The translations under genes and the position numbers were made by a program. From Cladobotryum mycophilum (lineage: Eukaryota; Ascomycota; Sordariomycetes; Hypocreales; Hypocreaceae), in assembly GCA_036429605.1 (NCBI GenBank), contig JAVFKD010000002.1:620001-684000 (forward strand): 64,000 bases of DNA, given 5' to 3'. The notes beneath the pieces are model-generated. The model searched no databases. It was not told the DNA's origin and saw only the letters and a list, made by a program, of their open reading frames with translations. Positions 24,199 to 34,609 of the stretch are shown piece by piece. Every line of letters begins with the position of its first letter. Position 1 is the first letter of the stretch.

Positions 24199-27100
24199 TT
24201 AGTCAAACAGTCCGAAGCCATCGTCATTCAAAATCTCACCTTTCTTGACCTCTTTCGCCACCAGCCGGAAATTCTCCACCCTACTCATTTGCCATTTCTC
24301 CAGCATGTCATCCATCTGCGCGACGGTCTCCTTCTCAAATTTATTCGTTCTCTCAGTCAGGATATGACACTTTTTAACCAGGTGAGCAGCCAGCTCCACA
24401 AGAAGGTGATCCAACAAAGTCAGGGTGTCCGGGTCGGCCTGCGTGGGGATGGATCCAAGCATCATGGCAAGCTCGGGAGCTATGGTTTTGGATGCCAGAT
24501 GGTTCTTGAGCGATGTGAAATCCTCTACATAAGGAAGGCCGCTTGCTAAGATCTTCTTTAACAGCACTAAAACTTCGTCTCTCATCTTGGCCAATACTTC
24601 CGTTGACATTTGAGGTACGTTGATGAGCGTGTCGGGCAATCTCAGTTTAAGTTTGAAAGTGAAGATATTGGGTAGAAAAGCCGGTTGTCTTTTGGGGTTG
24701 GACTGCCACTCTGGTGTTCTGAGGCCTTCTACCTTGTCAATGATCTGACGGAGATAACGTCTTCTGTTGCTGGAGTATGGTCGTGACTCTCCTGCCTTGA
24801 CTTTTTCTTCTCGTTGGCGACATCGCCTATAAAGATGAGAAACCAATATTGGTCGCAAGTGTTTAAGAGCGCATCTGCAATCTCAAACATGGACGTTTCC
24901 AGCATACCGTGGGTTACGTTATCTGGATAGACCTCATTCTGGAAGTCAAGGTCCAGTGCATTTGTGATCCACCGGATACCCATACTGTGGTAAAGCGAAT
25001 GCAGTTCAATGCTCCATAATGACAACCAGTGTTTCCCGGCATTCGATCGACTAAGAACTGCGTCGTCTTTGATTGCCTGGTTGATATTGAGGAGCCACTC
25101 TGGTCGATCAAGATTGAGAAGCAAATACTGTTTCATTCTTTCAAAAAGCTTCTTTGAAACAAGTGGGCAGCTATTGGATACCACCTCGCCAAGTGCTTCT
25201 CGGCGTAGGGGAATTGCGGGTAATTGGTAACCGTCTGGTATCTTGAAGCCGTTGATTTTCAGGAACAAATTCATCCACCGTAGATTATTGTCCCCAGATG
25301 CGAGCAACACGGAGCATCTCAACTCCGCTAATGCTCTATTTTCTTCATCAGGCCAGACTTTGTGGGTCTGAGTTCCAATATTGATAAGTGCCTTGAGAAT
25401 TGGCGGTGGGCTGTTGTCCCCCCAAACCTCTGGCAGTTGACCATCGCATTCCGCTTTGTCCCAATCCGTAGTGCGATGGCTCTCATTGATTGATGATGCC
25501 TTTAGACCTGCATAGCGTTGAAGTGCATCCAGGATCGTGCGCCGTAGCTTGGGATCATTTGTATTGGCTGTTGAGCCTGCCTCGATCAATGCATTGACCA
25601 CAGCGACACAGATACTGAGATTGCTGGACCTCTCGAGAAGACCTGTAAGCACGTCGACAGATGAAGCTGGACTGATAAAAACTGCTCCTTGAACCAATTG
25701 CGCGAGCATCTTCACGGTAGATACTTTGACAACTGGTTTCTCTTGCTTAGTTTCTTCATTATCCACGACCTTGGCTGCTTCTCTGACTCTTTCGTTCGTC
25801 AGTTCAAGCTTCTTAACGATGGCAGTGGAGAAATCTTGAAGAAAGCTCTGCACCTGACTTGGAGACAGGCTATTCAGATGGTACACGCCAAATACCTTAC
25901 GGTGCCATGAACTCGCTTCAGTCTGCTCCAGGATGAATTCCTGGATAAAAGGGCTTGCCAAGGAAGGATTGCCGCTTCTGGAGAGTAGTTTAATGATCCG
26001 AGCAAACTGACTGAATGGCTTATGCCCTTCACGTGTCTCCTTTCTTATCTTGTCGAGAAGGGAGGATGCAAGCTGAGCCAAAAGTCTTGGAGGGGTAAAT
26101 ACATCTAATGTTCCGAGCAAGTCCATTATATTTCTTTCTTGTCCTTCACTTTCTCTTTCAAGAAACTCCTGCTCAAGATATAGAGCTGGGAATCGACGAG
26201 CATTGGCATCTGGGAAAGGCTGCAGAAGTAGTGATGAGTCTGCACCGTGTTTGCTGTTGATAGCGAGAATACCTGCTGCTGTATATGCATCTGCTTTTGC
26301 GGTGGTGACTGTCCTTCTAATGCTTAATGATGGGCTCCAGAATGCAGGGGAGCTTGGAACTGCTGGTATAGTGGCTTTGGTCTTGCTGGAGGCTTGCCAG
26401 CTATACGCCAAACCTTTCGCTATCATCGCATCCAGGTATGTGGGAGCCAATTTCTTCCCTTTCAATTCTCTTCGGAAGTTTGGATCAGGGTTCCACTCGA
26501 CTGGCTGTGAGACATCGTCCACTGCAGGGATTGATGGGGCCGAGTATTCATGCGCTGTTCTGTGAGAATCAAGTTCTCTGTCCGTAACACCTGCAAGTTG
26601 AAACACAGGGACCCAATATCGCACAGCCTCTTCCTCAGACATCCGACTTTTACTTAGAGCTCCTGTAGCATGCTTCCATGCCCTTGAGATGCGATCCACA
26701 CGATTCATTCCGCTGTCCGGCTGGAGAAGATAAAGCTTCAGAGCAGTGCACCAATTCTCCATATATTTGCTTACTGCCGCTTTGATCTCATCGTTTTCTT
26801 TGCTTGACACAAGCGCAGTCTCGGGACTAACAAATACCAATGCCTCGGCCCTTGAATGTAGATATGGTAGGTTTGCTGGAGAGTGTGTATCAAAGTGAAG
26901 CAAGATCTCGAGTGTCAACCCACGTGACAGAGGCTCCGGCAGAGTAGCAACAGAAGGGTGTTCGGAAATCCGATATTTTTCCCAAATTTGATTGCGGGAC
27001 TTTGCCAAGGTGTCAAAGAACTTCATCGTTGGCCCTCTTTGGCATCCAATATCAACCTTCCAGTAGTCTAGCAGACCGCGCCTTCCGCGATTCAACTTTT

Positions 27101-29114
27101 TATTGGCCGGTTCTAGTGTTGTGGTTTCGATTTCAATCAGCATGTTGAGAGTTGGCTTCCACACAATGTCAAATAATTCATCATCTGAGAGTTTGAAGTA
27201 ATCTTGGTACTTGTCGACTCGTTCCGCGCGCGACTTGACAACTCTATCGATGAACGTAAAGATGGAACTGAATGCATGAAGTGAAAAGTCCGGATTTGGA
27301 ATGACCTGGATTGTGGTTTCAACAAGTAATTGAAGAACCTTGTTGCCAGCTTCAATAACCTCTTTGCCAGGACGTTTCGTTGAGTGTCCCAGCTTCAAGG
27401 GCAAACCAGAGAGGAGCTCAACAGCTTCAACTGTGATGAACCGATAGTTGTAGATGACGTGAGTTGCTCGGCTATCTTTGTTAAAGCGCCTTGCCCAAAG
27501 CAATGTTTCGGTGTATAGGTCCACGTCTCCTAGTGCGACGGATAGATTGATGGCAGCAACCGCCCATCTAGCCCGGTCCCCAGGCTCGCGCGCCTGTGAA
27601 GCCTGTCTCATCCGCCGTGGCAATTCCTTCAGACGGAGATCATCTAGCACAGCCTCCGAATTGGTGGGAAGTATGATCTTGTCATTCTCACTTTGGCGTA
27701 TTAAGAGAGCTCGGAGAATCTCAAGGTCGCTGCACTTTTCGTTTCCTGGATCGTATTTCTGGAAAAGGCTCTGAGACCCATCATTGGGATGCAAGGAGTC
27801 TGGATATGCCTCTCGCAGTTTCTCTAGCATGCAAAGGCCCTCGTGTGGAGGAAGATGGTGTAGTATTCCTACCGGCCACACGAATTTTTGGGCTTTCATA
27901 ACTGAGCAGTCCATCGCTTTATTGTCCACAGCCCCAATATCGAAAGCATAGCCCTGACCATGCTTGAGGAATAGTCGCAGCAGTTCATACCGCAGAGTCG
28001 GTCCAGCTACTTGCACTAGTCTTGGCAAGTCAAATTTCTTGACTGGATCTTCATGAAGGAGACCGATGATCCCAGTAAATGTTTCAGTGAAGCTTTTCGG
28101 GGAACGTACCCAGACTTTGGTACAATGATAGATCAAACTCGAGTAATGCGCCTCGGATTGACGACTATTTTTCTTGAATTCCGGATACCTTTGGAAGTAT
28201 TGAGGGATGATGCTCCAGAGCTTGGAGTGAGTTTCAGATCCGATCCATCTCTTAGATGAACAACGCTTGACGATTGGTATCAAAAGTTCACCCAAGAACT
28301 TATCGGGCGATAATCCCAGTGTCTTTCTCTCCAACCATTTTTCAAAAAGCAGCACCCCGAAGGTTAGGTTGTCTCGAATAAGACAATTTGCAATGTACAG
28401 GCACGACCGCAAGTCACCACCTTCTGATAGAAGCTCATCCAGAACATATTTTTCGAAGAAGTCTGGATCTGAATCGTACGAGACATTCATGGCAACCTTT
28501 TTGCACCACTCCTGATTTACTTTCCCGCCACATGCTGCGGCGATGAAGGAATATGCCTTCTTCAGAGGACGCGGGTCAATCACCGCCCCTGTGCTTCCGT
28601 CTTCTTCAACATTCTTCCAAAGCAAACGAAGAAGTTCCGTGAATGCGAGTCTTCGCTCATCACGAGCCGCCTTGGTCTTGGCCGTGGAGCTCAGCTTTTT
28701 GCAGAGGAAGCGTAGGTTTCTCACGCTGAGGTTGGACATGACCCGCGCATAACCAACGGCCGCACCGCCAGCCTCCCAGGCTTTGGCAAAGTCATTCTCA
28801 TTGCGAAAATGTCGAGTGAGCTGTGTTATCGCGAAACGCTGTGCGGTGACATTGTGTTGCTGCTGCAAGACAGCTACAGTGGCGCGTGGTTCCTTGCAGA
28901 CAGAAAGCCATATCGACAATACAACGACGGGGAGATAGTCCGAGGCAACGTATTTGATGAGTTGAGAGGTGACGTCGAGGGTGTCTGATGGGTGATTAGA
29001 GAGAATCTCCCTAAGGTGAGTCGCTTGGTTTCGCAGTGTGGACGTGCGGAGAATCTCAAGATTAATAGCTCGTGCTCCCGGGTTCCTTGGATCTGGGATG
29101 ACTGAAGACGCCAT
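24199..29114 (-). CDS. Very large fungal protein of unknown function (about 1,615 aa)
   Basis: Exon 1 starts at ATG 29114 (MASSVIPDPRNPGARAINLE) and is open for over 4.2 kb; the C-terminal 209 codons lie in another frame ending at 24199 (EILNDDGFGLFD). A 68-nt GT-AG intron at 24827-24894 (donor GTCCAT, acceptor CTTTATAG) joins them in phase and gives 1,615 residues. Removing only 24827-24843 (17 nt, also GT...AG) joins them too but is below usual intron size. The protein is soluble, leucine-rich and largely helical, like an ARM/HEAT-type solenoid, with no signal peptide or TM segment and no catalytic motif I can name. The long, uninterrupted frame argues for a functional gene. Confidence 0.75.
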
Positions 29115-29991
29115 TGGGATGATGGTGGTGATGATGGTGATGAAGGGGAGGAATGAGCAAACAGCCTGAGTAAGTAGTTGAGGCTGGGACTCTCAACACT
29201 CTCCGGCTACGTAGGTTGATCCTTCTGAACGAGGCTGAGCTGCGCAACAGGCAGCGTGAGAGGGTAAGAACGATTGATGGCACCGATCATGAGGCTTTGG
29301 AACAAGAATTGACAAGATACTTATTGCCTCTTCTCAGTCCATCCATTGAAGTCAATGTTGAGAAAGGCGGCTGGAACGTAGGACTACCCCCGCCCAACAA
29401 CAATTACCCGTTATGGTAGGACTTCAAATTCACTGCCCAATCGGATAAATACCAAAGCGTAAGACTGAGTCATCATGTGATCGGTGAGTCACCAAAGTCG
29501 CGTCGTATGTTGCAAAGAGTCATCGCTATGATTCACACCCAGGGATAATTGAGGGGTTGGATAATATCTTCGGAGACATTTGTAAACAAACGATTATGTA
29601 TGAGGTACCATCTGGAATTGGAACCTGAAAACAGCAATTAAGCCGCTTTCCATGCCTCAAACGGCAAACGACATTACAACTTACGGCGATCCCAGTGTTG
29701 TTGTAAATGGTAGCATAGCTATGTACGCACAACGCAAACTTGTAGCATATAGTCTACTCAGCCATGGTATTTTACGAGATTTTCATGGAGAGGACGTGAA
29801 GAAGGTGAATTAAAAGGATTGTACATGCAGAGTAGCAATATCTCTTTTTTCTTCTATGCCATTGTCAGCGATTTACTATTATTGTTAAAGCTACCCTATA
29901 ATACAAGATCGCAGCCCTGCGAGCGTGGCAAAAGTTACCAATCCATTAACGTATAACAACTAAACGCGCACATAAAAAAAGTTGTTGTTCA
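29115..29991. other. Intergenic, no gene seen
   Basis: Upstream of the large gene; the first 40 bases are a GAT/GGT-rich simple sequence. Nothing else supported. Confidence 0.45.
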
Positions 29992-30468
29992 TTAATCTTG
30001 TGCCGGAGATTTTCTTCCAGGAAGCTCTTTGTTGCATTGTGTTTTCGGGGGAACAGATGAAGCACCAAACAATGAATGGGTTTTGTTTACTCTATTTACA
30101 GAAGCACTCGATTCACAATCCATTTTCTTCAATTGATGCTCTATTTTCGTCTTGGAAGTAAATAAATGGCGTTCCAAACTATTCTTTTCTTTAATGATCC
30201 TTCTTTTCACACTACTGTCTTCTTGAATTGCAGGAACGTTATCTTGAAGTAGCACCGTTTCGTATCCCATCTATTGCTCTTTAGCTTGGGCTTCAAGCTT
30301 GACCGTTTGCCCCCTACACTTCATATACATTAGTGCACTTCCAGTATCCGAAAAGAGAAAAAGGGCTGGAGTGGTCTCTCCTTTGTTGGTGCGGGGGACG
30401 AAGATTACGTTAGAAATAAGGAGGGCTGGTGGCTTATGAGGCGCCTCCTCCATCACTGACTCCGCCAA
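29992..30468 (-). pseudogene. Short ORF pair split by an in-frame TAG, unresolved
   Basis: Two minus-strand frames, 30468-30271 and 30270-29992, are contiguous and in the same frame, separated only by TAG at 30273-30271. The upstream half reads LLISNVIFVPRTNKGETTPA and the downstream half is lysine-rich (VKRRIIKEKNSLERHLF). The frame is open further upstream to about 30540 without an ATG. It could be a nonsense-mutated small gene, two unrelated ORFs or chance. No family recognised. Confidence 0.25.
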
Positions 30469-30549
30469 GACATCCTTTGCAAGATGATACGGCAGTTGGG
30501 AGTTACTGATATGGCAATTGAGAGAGATGAAGGTTATTAAAAGCTGAAG

Positions 30550-31801
30550 ACTCTCCTAATGCCTTGAAAAAACATTGCATCATGCTTGTTGGAGGCTGTA
30601 TCTATATGTGGATCTGGCTCACAAAGCGCTACTCCTTGCTCCAGACTTTACATTATATCGACAACTCACAAGGTTGTACTCTGCTCATTCTCAAAAAGCT
30701 GCGTTCGGATTGCTGCTCCTTAACTTCGGGCATCCATCACATCAAATAGGGCAGACGGGCGCCAAGCTACAGACCCGCGAGATCGATAGCCCTATACTAG
30801 TTCTAGTGCCAAAATGAAGCATATGAAGCTTATTATTGGGCTTAAATGAATTCTTATTGCCATCCACCGGTTAATCGGCTCCACAAAGATACCATATAAT
30901 ACTAGCGCACGGTAGTTGACAAACGGTTAAAGTCGTTTGCTGTCCGGAAAGGATAGCATACTGCTCCTGGGTTATCATGGCAAGTTCTCCCAAGACTCTC
31001 GATATCTTCCTGCAAATGCTATAGAATCAGGGATTGGCAGAAAGGTGATTTTCATTGTATCACAAGATCAATCTAATGTTGGACATGGAGGGTTGAACAA
31101 AGTTGGCATTTGGAGACGCGGCACTGGATGGTCAGTAATTCGGTACAAAGCCATTTACCCTTTCGAGACCTCAAGGCTTAGTCAAGCCCAAAATCATGTC
31201 AGAGAAGGGCCAAGAAGAGCAATGCCATGACTTTTCATGAACTTTCATCCCAATAAGTAGCTGCCATAACCATGACTATTACACATGGCATCGTGGACTT
31301 GGCGACACTGGACACGGTAGATATGATCTCCGGGGATAGCTTGCGGCCACGAGTCTAGACCAGAAGCCAATTTCTAGAATTTTGATTAATCTCCAAATGA
31401 CTAGTTGAGGTCCCAGAGTACCCCATTGGCAAACTCTTGCTTGAGTGACGTCGAGATCACCAAGTTTTGGTTGCGGCTGAATCATGCTAATGCCAACCAC
31501 GTTCAGCTGTGGCAACGATAATGGGCTCTATCCAGTTGGTGCAAAGCCACAAATGTCACTTTTCGCTTTTGCGAGATTGCCAGTACCAACAGTACCAAAG
31601 ATATTTTTGTGATGGCTACAACTTTACTGTTGTCTAGACTTTTGTCAGTGCTCATCTTTGTATACAAATACGAAGCCATGTTCAACTTCATCATTCCTCG
31701 TTGGCTCATGACTAGTCGTTCGTTACAGTAGTTCCATCATCCTTTGAATCCTTCAGGCAATTCAGACGTCCATCAGCCAATCCCCTCAACAAAAAATCAC
31801 C
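30550..31801. other. Intergenic, no gene seen
   Basis: About 1.25 kb with only weak short ORFs. The last 70 nt are C/A-rich, like a fungal 5' UTR, ahead of the secreted beta-helix gene. Confidence 0.45.
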
Positions 31802-32833
31802 ATGAAGAGTTTACTTCTCTGCGCCATCGCTCTCTTAGAGCTTGTTAGTGCCGGAGGTCCCCCTGGCAGAACGGTTCGAGCCGGCGGGTGCATCCAGTCT
31901 GCCATTGATGCTGCCAGACCCGGAGATCGCATCATTGTCGAGCGTGGTACCTACTACGAGCAGTTGACTATTTCCAAGAATGGCATCCATCTCATCGGGC
32001 AGAAAGGTGCAGTCATTGCTCCGCCAAAGACTCCCTCGACCAAGCCAAACGGATGCACTGGCCTCGCCGGCCCAGGCACAGTTGCTGGCATCTGCATCAT
32101 TGGAACCAACGTCAAGTTGGCCAATTTCGAGCAGGAGCATCGCAAAGTCCTCTCTGTCGGGAAATACGTCAAGGATGTTACCGTCGAGGGCTTCGAGGTC
32201 CGAGGCTTCAATGGCATCAACATTGCCATCGTTGGCGCTCAGAATGCAGAGGTCAGGGGCAACACCGTGACGGACGGAACGGCATATGGAGTCCTCACAG
32301 CTGGATCTCGCAGCACCCTCATCACCCGTAACACCGCCAAGACCTCTAGTATCCTCTTTATTGGTATCTGTATGGATGACCAATCTGACGTCGAGGTCTC
32401 TCAGAACAGCATCTCGGATTACTTCATCGGTCTGTGCGTTCAGACGAACCGCGCAGAGGTCGTATACAACAAGGTTTCCAACTGCTGCTTTGGTGCCTTC
32501 ATCGATCCCGGCATCAAGGGTGCCAAGGTCTCACACAACACCATTGGCAAGACCAACCCCGGATGTGGAGGTTTCGGAAATGGTATTATGATCGGCGGTG
32601 CCGTCAATAGCGAAGTCTCCTACAACGACATCACCGGAATCAATGATCAAGGCAATGCCACCAATACTGCCGCTGGTATTCTCATCTTTGATGATCCCAC
32701 CAGCGTCTCCAATGGCAACGTCATCGAGTTCAACAACCTCGCCAATAACGAACAAGACATACTCAATGTTTCCAAGGGGAAGAATACGATCAAGAAGAAC
32801 AAGTGCAAGACCCCAGGTAACCTTTGCAAATGA
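31802..32833 (+). CDS. Secreted right-handed beta-helix protein
   Basis: Intronless, 343 residues. Signal peptide MKSLLLCAIALLELVSA, then GGCIQSAIDAARPGDRIIVE and GTYYEQLTISKNGIHLIG, the classic start of pectate-lyase-like and NosD-like helices (an entry cap, then 'created by' and 'experienced as' coils). Repeats of about 22-25 residues follow: VTVEGFEVRGFNGINIAI, AEVRGNTVTDGTAYGVL, VEVSQNSISDYFIGLCV, AEVVYNKVSNCCFGAF, AKVSHNTIG, SEVSYNDITGI, NVIEFNNLANNEQDI. The N-x-[ILV] ladder and eight or more cysteines fit an extracellular parallel beta-helix. Carbohydrate degradation or modification is the usual role; I cannot point to catalytic residues. Appears intact. Confidence 0.85.
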   Translation: MKSLLLCAIALLELVSAGGPPGRTVRAGGCIQSAIDAARPGDRIIVERGTYYEQLTISKNGIHLIGQKGAVIAPPKTPSTKPNGCTGLAGPGTVAGICIIGTNVKLANFEQEHRKVLSVGKYVKDVTVEGFEVRGFNGINIAIVGAQNAEVRGNTVTDGTAYGVLTAGSRSTLITRNTAKTSSILFIGICMDDQSDVEVSQNSISDYFIGLCVQTNRAEVVYNKVSNCCFGAFIDPGIKGAKVSHNTIGKTNPGCGGFGNGIMIGGAVNSEVSYNDITGINDQGNATNTAAGILIFDDPTSVSNGNVIEFNNLANNEQDILNVSKGKNTIKKNKCKTPGNLCK

Positions 32834-33217
32834 GACTACAGGGATATCTGCACCGGTTGACAATAAAAAACATTTAAAACAATGTTAAATGTAGCTGCTA
32901 GCTGTTTAGGGAGGGTATAATGAGGCAATGTACTGTATTTTTAGTAAGACGCGAATAAATGTTATGAACTTTGTCTGTGTGAGATATTGCTTCAAGGTGA
33001 ATATGCTCCTCCTATTACATAGACCCTCTACCATTAGACAAAAGTCCTTCACGGTCATTTATGCGCGTCTTGATTGATCGCTGATATGTTAGCATACCCC
33101 ACCTAACTGTGGTGGCTGCATCACCAGCAGAGGGCCGCACTCACACAGCATGGAGTCACGTATTGTCAAGTAAAGCAAGCTTCAATGATTATCAAGGATG
33201 TGCTAATACATAATCCA
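32834..33217. other. Short convergent intergenic region
   Basis: Space between the 3' ends of the beta-helix and aldehyde dehydrogenase genes. AATAAA-like motifs near 32863 and 32955 could serve polyadenylation; nothing else seen. Confidence 0.4.
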
Positions 33218-34609
33218 CTATAGATATTTCTCATGGACCCTGATCACCTTCTTATTAACAAACTCATGGATTCCCAACTCAGATCCTTCTCTGCCGAACC
33301 CAGAGTTCTTGACACCACCAAACGGAACCTCGGGCCCAGCATTGATCATGGAGTTGATGAAGACCATGCCGGCATCAATCTTGGAAGCAACCTCCTTGGC
33401 GTGCGCAATGTTGGTAGAGAATACTACAGCGCCGAGACCAAAGTGAGTCGCATTGGCCAGTTCAATCGCCTCCTCCTCGGTGTCGACAATGTATAGGGAA
33501 GCGACTGGGCCAAATGCCTCCTGCATGAACAACGGATTCTCACGAGAAATGTTGGTAATGAGTGTAGGCTCCACGTAGAAACCTGGGCGGTCAATTCGCT
33601 TTCCGCCGTAGACCACAGTGGCACCCGCTGCCTTTGCGGCTTCGATCTGGCCCAGGAGTCTTTGTGCACCGCGCTCAGAAAACAGGGGTCCAAAGGTGGT
33701 GTTTGGGTCCATTGGATCGCCCGGTTGGATAGCACTGAAGATTTTAACAACACCCTCTTGGAATTGTTGGGCACGTTCCTTGCCAACAACAATGTATCGC
33801 TTCGTCGACGCGCAAGCTTGGCCCACGTTAATGAGTCGGCTTATGACAGCTGTCTGGATAGCCTCTTCAAGAGGAGCATCTTCCAGAACAATGAAGGGAT
33901 CAGAACCTCCGAGTTCGAGGACAACCTTCTTCAGATTGCGACCAGCGGCCTCAGCTACAGCGGCGCCGGCCACCTCGCTGCCAGTGAGCGTAACTCCGCG
34001 GACTCGGAAATCAGCGATGATCTCATGAGCTTGCGGGATGCTGCAGAAGAGGGTTTTGAACACTCCCTCGGGAGCTCCAGCGTCAATGAAGAGCTTCTCA
34101 AAGGCGAGAGCAGACTGTGGTACTGTCTCTGCGGGCTTCAAAAGCAGGGTATTTCCGGCAATCAGGTGAGGGCCAGCAACTCGAGCGGCCTGGTAGAATG
34201 GAAAGTTCCAAGGCTCAATCGCCAGCAGCACACCGAGGGGCTCGGAAGCAACCTCGGTGCCGGGCACACCAGGGAGAGGAACCGTCTTCAAGAATGCTTC
34301 TCCGTTCTTGGCGTAGTAATCGAGGATATCCGCCGCAGTGGTCAACTCAAACATGGTGATGGGCAGAGTCTTCCCAATTTCTCGGACGCCAATCTCGGCG
34401 AGCTCTTGCATGCGCTCGCGCAGAAGAGCAGCGACTTTGCCAATGAGCTTGGCGCGCTCTGCCACGGGAGTATGGCGCCAGAACTTGGTATAAGCTTCGT
34501 GAGCCTTATCGAGGGCGGCGGAGACTTCATCCTTGGTGGCGTGGGGGAACGTCTTGAGCAGTTCCCCCATGGCAAGATTGACAGTATGGTAATGGAGAAT
34601 TTCCGACAT
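33218..34609 (-). CDS. Aldehyde dehydrogenase, succinate-semialdehyde dehydrogenase-like
   Basis: Intronless, 463 residues from ATG 34609. Shows the ALDH superfamily signature: IEPWNFPFYQ (Asn135), LLLKPAETVPQSAL (Lys158, cofactor binding), VTLTGSEVAG, the general base Glu232 in LELGGSDPF and the nucleophile Cys266 in GQACASTKR, then EAFGPVAS and PFGGVKNSGFGREGS near the C-terminus. It oxidises an aldehyde to the acid with NAD(P)+; short length, lack of a mitochondrial presequence and the motifs fit SSADH/GabD-like cytosolic enzymes, but the substrate is inferred. Intronless structure and bacterial-style motifs make past transfer from bacteria conceivable, though untested here. Appears intact. 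Confidence 0.9.
   Translation of the reverse strand: MSEILHYHTVNLAMGELLKTFPHATKDEVSAALDKAHEAYTKFWRHTPVAERAKLIGKVAALLRERMQELAEIGVREIGKTLPITMFELTTAADILDYYAKNGEAFLKTVPLPGVPGTEVASEPLGVLLAIEPWNFPFYQAARVAGPHLIAGNTLLLKPAETVPQSALAFEKLFIDAGAPEGVFKTLFCSIPQAHEIIADFRVRGVTLTGSEVAGAAVAEAAGRNLKKVVLELGGSDPFIVLEDAPLEEAIQTAVISRLINVGQACASTKRYIVVGKERAQQFQEGVVKIFSAIQPGDPMDPNTTFGPLFSERGAQRLLGQIEAAKAAGATVVYGGKRIDRPGFYVEPTLITNISRENPLFMQEAFGPVASLYIVDTEEEAIELANATHFGLGAVVFSTNIAHAKEVASKIDAGMVFINSMINAGPEVPFGGVKNSGFGREGSELGIHEFVNKKVIRVHEKYL

Noticed and set aside
24729..24826. Continuation of the large gene's main frame past the junction
   Set aside because: The tail reads as low-complexity Lys/Ser and stops, while the other frame gives 209 coherent codons.
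31835..32383. 182-codon minus-strand ORF
   Set aside because: Antisense shadow of the beta-helix gene.
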